DNA from: Burkholderia thailandensis E264
GTDB taxonomy: Bacteria > Pseudomonadota > Gammaproteobacteria > Burkholderiales > Burkholderiaceae
Assembly: GCF_000012365.1 (NCBI RefSeq)
Contig: NC_007650.1
Location: 2,604,001 to 2,668,000, forward strand
Reading direction: 5' to 3'
Length of the DNA: 64,000 nt
The notes under the pieces were generated by a model, which was not told where the DNA came from, searched no databases, and saw nothing but the letters and a program-made list of their open reading frames with translations. Made by a program: the position numbers and the translations under genes. Below, one piece after another: positions 58,280 to 64,000 of the stretch (within the stretch, counting starts at the first letter, position 1; every line of letters starts with the position of its first letter).

Positions 58280-58433
58280 TACTGAATCGCCGTCGGAACG
58301 GCAGCGAGGAAATCGGGACGGGAGCGTCCGGCTTTCGCCAGTATAGGCGCTGCGGCTTTCGCGACGCAGCGTGGAAGGCGGGCGTCGGCGCGCGCAGCGC
58401 CCGGGCGTATGACCGGGCGGCGCGCGCGAACGT

Positions 58434-59888
58434 TCACTTGCGGACGACGGCGGGAGGTTGCCAGTTGCCGTCGGCGGCTTGCCGCTTCGGCGCATAGAGC
58501 CGCAGCGCGAGCTCGAAATCGGCGCGCGGCGCGGGCAGCCAGTTCGACGCGTAGCCCTTGCCGGGCGGCGTCGCGGACACGACGATCTCGAGCGAGCCAT
58601 CGCGGTTGCGGTGCAGCCGGTCGCGCTCGCCGATCGAGCGGCGCGCGCGGCCGAGCTCGGGCACCGCGCCGTCCGGCGTGTACGGCGCGAGCGACCAGAA
58701 TGCGCGGGCGGGCGGCAGCGCGTTCGGCGCGAAGCGGATCACGTAGCGGTGCGCGCCGTTCAGCGGCCGGCCCGCGCTGTCGGTCTTCACGACGGCGACG
58801 ATTTCGTCGTCGCGGGTTCCCGCGCCGAATTGCGTCGACGCCGCGTATGCGCGCAACGCGTAGTCCTGCCCGTAGTTACCGACGCCGTCGCCAAGCCAGC
58901 TCCAGCCGTTCGCGGCGAGCGCGTTCGGCGGCAGCGCGGCGAGCCGCTCGCGCGCCTCGGCCGCGCCGTTCTCGGCGCCGATCAGCTTGTCGCCCTTCCA
59001 TTGCACCGGCGCGCCCGCCGTCACGCCGATGTCGGCGAGGATTTCCTGCGCGTGCGCGTCGGCGGCGGGCGGCGGGTTGTCCTGCAGCGCGCGCGCGACG
59101 CGCGAGAAGAACCCCGGCGGATCGAGCGCCGCGACCTGCGCGACGGGCGAGGCGACGGGCGAAGCGACGCCCGATGCGGGCTCGGCCGACGCCGCCCCCG
59201 CGTCCGCACGCGCGGCGCGCGGTGCGCGGCGGGCGTCGCCGGTGTAGACGGACAGCGGCTCGACGCGAATCGCGCGCTGCAGCCGCTTCGCGGCGGCGAG
59301 GTCGCGCCCGCCGCTCGTCTGGACCCGCACGTCGAGCCATACGTTGCGCGCGGGCGCGTCGACGCGCGTGACGCCCTCCGGCAGCGAGCCTTCCCAGCCC
59401 GCGCCGACGAACGCGAGCGTGCGCGCCCGGCTCGCGCCCGAGCGCGGATTCGCCGACGGGCCGCTCGACCACAGCACGTTGGTCCACATGTCGAGCGCGC
59501 GGGCGTCGACATAGCGGCCGCGCCCGTCGGGCAGCACGACGACGACCGGCTCCTCGGCCACGTCGAGCCACGCGGTCGAATCGAGCATGTCGACGCTCGC
59601 GAGCGGCGGGTTCGCGGCGCCCGGCGCGGGCAGCGCCTGCGCGTGGCGCAGCGTGTTGACGGGCATGGCGCCCGGCGCGCCGTCGGCCGTCGCGGCTTCC
59701 TTCGCGACGTCCATCAGCACGAGCGGATAAGCGTAGATATAGGAATCGGCGACCTCGCTACGCATCCAGCCCGTCTTGCGCTGGATTGCCTCGGGCGTCG
59801 ACGTGCAGGCCGCAAGCAGCGCCAGCGCGGCTAGCGACGCGCAAGCGCGCCGCAGAGAAACAGTGGATTCTTGTCGGTTTGTTGTCAT
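58434..59888 (-). CDS. DUF1254/DUF1214 lipoprotein
   Basis: A 484-residue secreted protein. The lipobox LLAAC places the lipidated cysteine at residue 28. Next come a DUF1254-type region (WMRSEVADSYIYAYPLVLMD, LRHAQALPAPGAANPPLASV) and a C-terminal DUF1214 domain (RYVIRFAPNALPPARAFWSL, YTPDGAVPELGRARRSIGER). These proteins often occur in pairs of domains and are of unknown function. An Ala/Ser-rich stretch at about 225-255 looks like a linker. It precedes the DUF748 gene by 154 bp on the same strand and may be in one unit with it. Confidence 0.8.
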   Translation of the reverse strand: MTTNRQESTVSLRRACASLAALALLAACTSTPEAIQRKTGWMRSEVADSYIYAYPLVLMDVAKEAATADGAPGAMPVNTLRHAQALPAPGAANPPLASVDMLDSTAWLDVAEEPVVVVLPDGRGRYVDARALDMWTNVLWSSGPSANPRSGASRARTLAFVGAGWEGSLPEGVTRVDAPARNVWLDVRVQTSGGRDLAAAKRLQRAIRVEPLSVYTGDARRAPRAARADAGAASAEPASGVASPVASPVAQVAALDPPGFFSRVARALQDNPPPAADAHAQEILADIGVTAGAPVQWKGDKLIGAENGAAEARERLAALPPNALAANGWSWLGDGVGNYGQDYALRAYAASTQFGAGTRDDEIVAVVKTDSAGRPLNGAHRYVIRFAPNALPPARAFWSLAPYTPDGAVPELGRARRSIGERDRLHRNRDGSLEIVVSATPPGKGYASNWLPAPRADFELALRLYAPKRQAADGNWQPPAVVRK

Positions 59889-60053
59889 TCGGTGGCACGG
59901 CGAACGCGCGGCCAGGCCGCGCGTGTTGATCGGCGGCCGGCGCGTAGGGCGCGGGGTCTTCCTCGTAGCGTGCGTGCCGGCCGGCTGTCACTTGATCAGC
60001 TCTTTATTTTTTGATCGGCAGTATCGTACTCTCGTCCCCCCGGCCAAAACAAT

Positions 60054-60073
60054 GCCCGATCGCGAGATCGGGC
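60054..60073. repeat. 8-bp perfect hairpin
   Basis: GCCCGATC and GATCGGGC flank a GCGA tetraloop. On the minus strand it is followed by ATTGTTTTGG, a weak T-tract, so it may help end transcription from the LprI gene. Confidence 0.5.
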
Positions 60074-60263
60074 GATTCGGGCAACGCGGAACACGGGCGC
60101 GCGGCGGCGGGCGGCCACTATTTGGGATCGGGCGACAGTAGCGGGGGGGCGGCGCGTGCGAGGCGTCCGTCACTGCTGGCGACCGCGAATTCGCGGGCAA
60201 ACGCGAGCGCGCGAAAAATCGTCGCGCCCATCCCGCGCCACGCCGTTCCGCATTGGCCGAGCC

Positions 60264-60329
60264 GGCCGGCGGGCCGATCGCGCATGTCCGGCGCGCGCGG
60301 CGGGCCGGCGCGCGATCGGCCCGCCGGCC
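60264..60329. repeat. 20-bp inverted repeat beside the LprI gene stop
   Basis: Positions 60264-60283 and 60310-60329 are perfect reverse complements (key sequence GCCGGCGGGCCGATCGCGC), separated by 26 bp that are themselves GC-rich. The hairpin begins three bases past the minus-strand stop at 60332. There is no T-run. Confidence 0.85.
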
Positions 60330-60331
60330 CG

Positions 60332-61159
60332 CTATCCGCGCTGCTCGACAAGCCGGCCTTGCTCGAGCGCGAAGCGCCGCACGACCTTGACCGTCGGCGC
60401 CTGCGCAAACGGCGCGCCTTCCGGGCGGTCCAGATATTCGACGACGACGATCGCGCCGCCCGTCGCCGCGCGCTCGATCGACACCGAGACGGGCTTCACC
60501 CGATCGCCGAGCAGCACGGCCGGCGCGCCGCCGCCCGGCTGCACGGTCGCGACGTACAGGAACCGGCCGCTGCCGCCCGGATCGTCGCTCAGCAGGACGG
60601 CCTCGAGCGGACCGCCGGCGATCGTCGCCGGGGCGCTCCGCGCGACGAGCGTCGTCACGCGCTTCGCCGCCGAGCCCGGCGCGGCCGGGCGCACCGATTC
60701 GCCGTTGGTCAGCTTGATCGACTCGCCTTCGATCGCATAGGTCGCGCCGGCGGCGTCGGGCGAAGGCGCACTCCCGCCCGTCATCCGCAGCGCGAGCCGC
60801 TCGGCGGCGACGCCGCGCAGCGCGGCGATCCGCGCCGTATACGCGTTCGTCAGGCAATCGATCCGCGCGCCGCACGCGTCGCGCACGCGCTGCCGCCAAC
60901 TCTGCTGCCCGTCGCGCAGCGCGTCGCGGAACTCGCGGTACGCGATGCCTTCGTCGGCCGGCCGCGCGTTCTGCAGCAACTCGTAGTACGCGGCCATTCG
61001 GACGTCCAGCTCGCCGAGCGCGGGCGTGCCGCAGATCGCGCGCTCGGCGGCGCTCGCGGCACGCGCGCAGTCGAAGCTCGCAGCGCGCGCGAACGGCGCG
61101 CCGAACGCCAGCGCGGCGCCGAGCGCGGCGGCCATCAGTCGTTTCGTGTTCGTCGCCAT
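60332..61159 (-). CDS. Secreted protein with N-terminal LprI/DUF1311 domain
   Basis: A 275-residue periplasmic protein. After the signal peptide (ending PFARA) comes SFDCARAASAAERAICGTP, the first cysteine pair of the lysozyme-inhibitor LprI-like domain, then ELDVRMAAYYELLQNAR and the second pair in VRDACGARIDCLTNAYTARI. The C-terminal half (about 130-275) is beta-rich with no family recognised. LprI binds lysozyme in mycobacteria, but most family members are uncharacterised. The ATG at 61159 has a strong AAGGAGGAAG ribosome site. Confidence 0.75.
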   Translation of the reverse strand: MATNTKRLMAAALGAALAFGAPFARAASFDCARAASAAERAICGTPALGELDVRMAAYYELLQNARPADEGIAYREFRDALRDGQQSWRQRVRDACGARIDCLTNAYTARIAALRGVAAERLALRMTGGSAPSPDAAGATYAIEGESIKLTNGESVRPAAPGSAAKRVTTLVARSAPATIAGGPLEAVLLSDDPGGSGRFLYVATVQPGGGAPAVLLGDRVKPVSVSIERAATGGAIVVVEYLDRPEGAPFAQAPTVKVVRRFALEQGRLVEQRG

Positions 61160-61225
61160 GCTTCCTCCTTGCGGTGCTTCGAGTACGCAATTCCGCGAAC
61201 GTTCATGTGGCGCGCAGCGGAAGTG

Positions 61226-61343
61226 GGGGCGGTGGCGGTGGCGGTTGCGGTTGCGGTGGCGGTGGCGGTGGCCGTGGCCGTGGCCGTGGCCGTGGCCGTG
61301 GCCGTGGCGATGGCGATGGCGATGGCGATGGCGATGGCGATGG
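61226..61343. repeat. Composite hexanucleotide tandem repeat
   Basis: Three neighbouring blocks of 6-bp units: GGTGGC/GGTTGC (about 61228-61270), GGCCGT (about 61270-61307) and GGCGAT (about 61307-61343). Only one or two bases of the unit change between blocks, as if point mutations spread by slippage. It lies about 70 bp before the LprI-domain gene start, so copy-number change would alter promoter geometry. Confidence 0.95.
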
Positions 61344-61606
61344 TAAAGGCTACGGCAGCCGCAAGCGAACACGCCGGGAGCGTCCGGGCGCATCGGCCAC
61401 GGCCACGGGCGCGGAACCCAAGCCGAAGCGCGCCGAACGGTGACGTTGCCCGCCGCCGATACGTGGCCAAACGCCGCGCCCTCACGCAAGCCCGAAAAGC
61501 CGCACCGGCCACCCCGCCGCCCCGCCGACGCGCTGCGGCGGCCCCCCGCTGCGACCGCCCCGCTCCGCCCGCCTCCGGCACCCGGCATCGGCCCCTCATC
61601 TCGCAC

Positions 61607-61637
61607 TTGACCTTCCCATCATGGGAAAGTTGATACT
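61607..61637 (+). promoter_or_regulatory. MerR/CueR-type copper promoter
   Basis: TTGACC (61607-61612) and GATACT (61632-61637) are separated by 19 bp, the over-long spacer of MerR-family promoters. The spacer holds the perfect palindrome TTCCCATCATGGGAA (61613-61627), resembling the CueR operator ACCTTCC...GGAAGGT. It lies 46 bp upstream of copA. A cueR gene was not found in the window. Confidence 0.8.
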
Positions 61638-61682
61638 TCGAATCATCGGCGGCATCGCCCGCCTCATCGAATCGGATTACAG

Positions 61683-64000
61683 ATGACCAAGCTGTTCGCT
61701 CCGGCCGCCCCAGTCACGACGACGCTGCTCGTCGAAGGCATGCATTGCGGCGGCTGTACGTCGCGCGTCGAGCAGGCGCTCGCCCGGGTGCCGGGCGTCA
61801 CCGGCGCGGCGGCGGATCTCGCCGCCGGCACCGCAACCGTCGACGCGGCGTCCGCGATCGACGCGGCCCGCCTCATCGACGCGCTGGGCGCGGCCGGATA
61901 CCGCGCGACGGTCGCGACGACGCGCGCCGCGTGCTGGGATGCGCAGGCGCGGCACGAAGGCCCGCGAGACGAAGACGGCGATGACACCGCCGTCGCACCG
62001 CGCGCGGCAACGATCACGCTGACCATCGGCGGAATGACCTGCGGCGGCTGCGCGCGGCGCGTCGAGCAGGCGCTCGCGAACGCGCCCGGCGTGACGGCTG
62101 CGAAGGTGGATTTCGCCACGACGAGCGCGGAGGCGGATGTCGCGCACGACGTCGATCCGCGGACGCTCGTCGCGGCCGTCGAGCGCGCCGGGTATCGAGC
62201 GCAGGTCGTGCGAGGCGCGCACGCCGACGCCGCGCCAGCGCCTGCCGCGCGCCCGCTCGACGACGCGGGGCGCTCACACGCGCCGCCCGCTGTCCTCGCG
62301 GCCGACGAATCGGCCGCTGCCCCCCCGGCGCCTGCCGCGACGACGAAGACGTTCGAACTGGACATCGGCGGGATGACCTGCGCGTCGTGCGCCGGCCGTG
62401 TCGAAAAGGCGCTGTCGCAAGTTCCCGGCGTCGCCCGGGCAGCGGTCAACCTCGCCACCGAACAGGCAACCGTCGAGGCCGATGCGCATGTCGATGCCGC
62501 CCGGCTGATCGACGCGGTGCAACAAGCAGGCTACCGCGCGTCGCCGATCGGCACGGCGTCCACCCCCTCTTGCGCGACGGCCAGCGCCACCGCCCACCGC
62601 CCCGCATCGCCGGGCGCCGACGAGCGCAAGCTCGCCGAAGCGCGCCGCGAGCGCGCGCTCGTGATCGCGTCCGCCGTGCTGAGTGCGCCGCTCGCGCTGC
62701 CGATGTTCGCCGCGCCGTTCGGCGTCGACGCCGCACTGCCCGCATGGCTGCAGCTCGCGCTCGCGTCGATCGTGCAGTTCGGCTTCGGCGCGCGCTTCTA
62801 CCGCGCGGCGTGGCACGCGCTGAAGGCCCGCGCCGGCAACATGGACCTGCTCGTCGCGCTCGGCACGTCGGCCGCGTACGGCCTGAGCATCTGGCTGATG
62901 CTGCGCGACCCCGGTCGCGCCGCGCACCTGTACTTCGAGGCGTCCGCCGTGATCGTCACGCTCGTGCGCTTCGGTAAATGGCTCGAGGCGCGCGCGAAGC
63001 GGCAGACCACCGACGCGATCCGCGCGCTCAACGCGCTGCGCCCCGACCGCGCGCGCATCGTCGAACACGGCGTCGAGCGCGACGTGCCGCTCGCGCAGGT
63101 GCGCGTCGGCACCATCGTGCGCGTGCTGCCGGGCGAGCGCGTGCCCGTGGACGGCCGGATCGAGGCGGGCGTCACGCACGTCGACGAATCGCTGATCACG
63201 GGCGAAAGCCTGCCGGTTGCGAAGGAGCCGGGCGAGCGCGTGACCGCCGGCTCGATCAACGGCGAAGGCGCGCTCACCGTCGCGACCACCGCGATCGGCG
63301 CCGAGACGACGCTCGCGCGCATCATCCGCCTCGTCGAATCCGCGCAGGCCGGGAAAGCGCCGATCCAGCGCCTCGTCGATCGCGTGAGCGCCGTGTTCGT
63401 GCCCGCGATCGTCGCGATTGCGTTCGCCACGTTCGCCGGCTGGCTCGCCGCGGGCGCGGGCGCCGAAACGGCGATCCTCAACGCGGTCGCGGTGCTCGTG
63501 ATCGCGTGCCCGTGCGCGCTCGGCCTCGCGACGCCCGCCGCGATCATGGCGGGCACGGGCGTCGCGGCGCGCCGCGGCGTGCTGATCAAGGACGCGCAGG
63601 CGCTCGAGCTCGCGCAGCGCGCGCGCATCGTCGCGTTCGACAAGACCGGTACGCTGACGGAAGGCAAGCCGACCGTCACCGCGTTCGACGCGATCGGCAT
63701 CCCGCGCGGCGACGCGCTCGCGCTCGCCGCCGCCGTCCAGCGCGACAGCGCGCATCCGCTCGCGCGCGCGGCCGTCGCCGCTTTCGACGACGACGACGAC
63801 GCGCGCCGCTCGCCGCTTGCCGCCGCGCGCGCCGACACGCCGCGCGCGGTCGCCGGGCGCGGCGTTCAAGCGCGCGTCGACGGCCGCCTCCTCGCGCTCG
63901 GCAGCACGCGCTGGCGCGACGAACTCGGCATCGCCGTGCCCGACGACGTCGCGCGCCGCGCGGCGGCGCTCGAGGCGGCGGGCAACACGGTGTCGTGGCT
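61683..64000 (+). CDS. copA: Copper-exporting P1B-type ATPase, 3' end beyond window
   Basis: At least 772 residues; the gene runs off the window. Three N-terminal metal-binding (HMA) domains carry CxxC at residues 22/25 (GMHCGGC), 120/123 (GMTCGGC) and 233/236 (GMTCASC), joined by alanine-rich linkers. The membrane copper site is C609-P-C611 ([15 protein letters not shown]). Also visible are the TGES actuator motif ([13 protein letters not shown]) and the phosphorylated Asp653 in [12 protein letters not shown]. It pumps Cu(I) out of the cytoplasm. The second and third HMA domains are the most alike. Start ATG 61683 follows the CueR-type promoter by 46 bp with a weak ribosome site. The terminal hinge is missing here. 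Confidence 0.93.
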   Translation, partial: MTKLFAPAAPVTTTLLVEGMHCGGCTSRVEQALARVPGVTGAAADLAAGTATVDAASAIDAARLIDALGAAGYRATVATTRAACWDAQARHEGPRDEDGDDTAVAPRAATITLTIGGMTCGGCARRVEQALANAPGVTAAKVDFATTSAEADVAHDVDPRTLVAAVERAGYRAQVVRGAHADAAPAPAARPLDDAGRSHAPPAVLAADESAAAPPAPAATTKTFELDIGGMTCASCAGRVEKALSQVPGVARAAVNLATEQATVEADAHVDAARLIDAVQQAGYRASPIGTASTPSCATASATAHRPASPGADERKLAEARRERALVIASAVLSAPLALPMFAAPFGVDAALPAWLQLALASIVQFGFGARFYRAAWHALKARAGNMDLLVALGTSAAYGLSIWLMLRDPGRAAHLYFEASAVIVTLVRFGKWLEARAKRQTTDAIRALNALRPDRARIVEHGVERDVPLAQVRVGTIVRVLPGERVPVDGRIEAGVTHVDESLITGESLPVAKEPGERVTAGSINGEGALTVATTAIGAETTLARIIRLVESAQAGKAPIQRLVDRVSAVFVPAIVAIAFATFAGWLAAGAGAETAILNAVAVLVIACPCALGLATPAAIMAGTGVAARRGVLIKDAQALELAQRARIVAFDKTGTLTEGKPTVTAFDAIGIPRGDALALAAAVQRDSAHPLARAAVAAFDDDDDARRSPLAAARADTPRAVAGRGVQARVDGRLLALGSTRWRDELGIAVPDDVARRAAALEAAGNTVSW

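Larger units (their letters stand above)
59889..60331. other. Intergenic stretch with two large hairpins
   Basis: No gene. It contains the perfect stem GCCCGATC-GCGA-GATCGGGC (60054-60073) and a long 20-bp inverted repeat at 60264-60329. The part 59990-60040 is AT-richer and probably holds the promoter of the DUF1254 lipoprotein gene. Confidence 0.55.
61160..61682. other. Divergent region with hexamer repeats and a copper promoter
   Basis: 520 bp between the LprI-domain gene and copA. The left half holds the hexanucleotide repeat; the middle is GC-rich; the right end has a MerR/CueR-type promoter. Confidence 0.6.

Noticed and set aside
61226..61343. CRISPR-like array at the hexamer repeats
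   Set aside because: Units are 6 bp with no spacers; it is a slippage repeat. No other regularly spaced repeats were found in the window.

Overview
The window is high-GC beta-proteobacterial DNA with dense coding. Gene content and codon use point to the Burkholderia pseudomallei group (B. pseudomallei, B. thailandensis, B. oklahomensis or close kin), probably the second chromosome. That placement comes from gene families: a haem-uptake operon of the hmuRSTUV type, a cyanide-insensitive-type bd oxidase, a PcaR/PcaF pair, many LysR regulators and TTG-started porins. The species cannot be fixed from sequence alone. No rRNA, tRNA, insertion sequence, prophage or CRISPR array was seen.

Layout from left to right. 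1-740 is the 3' end of a succinate-semialdehyde-type dehydrogenase. 741-2459 is gene-poor with an AT-rich promoter island. 2460-5704 is a decaying oxygenase/methyltransferase cluster: an intact Rieske protein, a second oxygenase broken by two stops and lacking half its Rieske motif, and an O-methyltransferase with an unrecognisable N-terminus. 5998-7542 is an Aer-like chemoreceptor. 8307-10530 is beta-ketoadipyl-CoA thiolase divergent from its IclR-type regulator, with two PcaR-like boxes between them. 10820-13798 has a TetR regulator with a 9-bp tandem repeat, a deletion scar between an MFS transporter and a LysR gene, and an amino-acid binding protein. 13985-20005 holds an OafA-type acyltransferase, an aspartoacylase-like enzyme, MetQ and a porin. 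20212-22034 has small conserved proteins and gene debris. 22527-29288 is the haem operon hmuRSTUV behind a Fur-like box. 29314-34203 carries a TRIC-family channel, PBP1A, ArgP and threonine aldolase. 34807-37404 is the bd oxidase with a DUF2474 small subunit behind a perfect FNR/ANR box. 37622-41417 holds a Pmp3-type peptide and an MFS/aldo-keto reductase/ene-reductase operon with its divergent LysR gene at 41512. 42485-44654 has a squalene/phytoene synthase family enzyme, a ribbon-helix-helix-like protein and a broken glyoxalase. 44923-53558 is an accessory catabolic region. 54113-61159 holds a very large AsmA/DUF748 protein, a DUF1254/DUF1214 lipoprotein and an LprI-domain protein. 61683-64000 is a copper P-type ATPase cut by the window end, behind a MerR/CueR-type promoter.

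The most distinctive functional unit is 44923-53558. There a nitroreductase, an esterase and two LysR regulators flank a tightly packed trio: a Tat-exported GMC oxidoreductase, an aldehyde dehydrogenase and a gamma-resorcylate-decarboxylase-like amidohydrolase. Together they suggest the sequence aryl alcohol to aldehyde to hydroxybenzoate to phenol. The second interesting unit is the Rieske pair at 2460-4489, in which one protein keeps the Rieske ligands and the other keeps the mononuclear-iron ligands. Several scars (12.2 kb, 21.3 kb, 44.2 kb and the 4 kb pseudogene) show ongoing gene loss.
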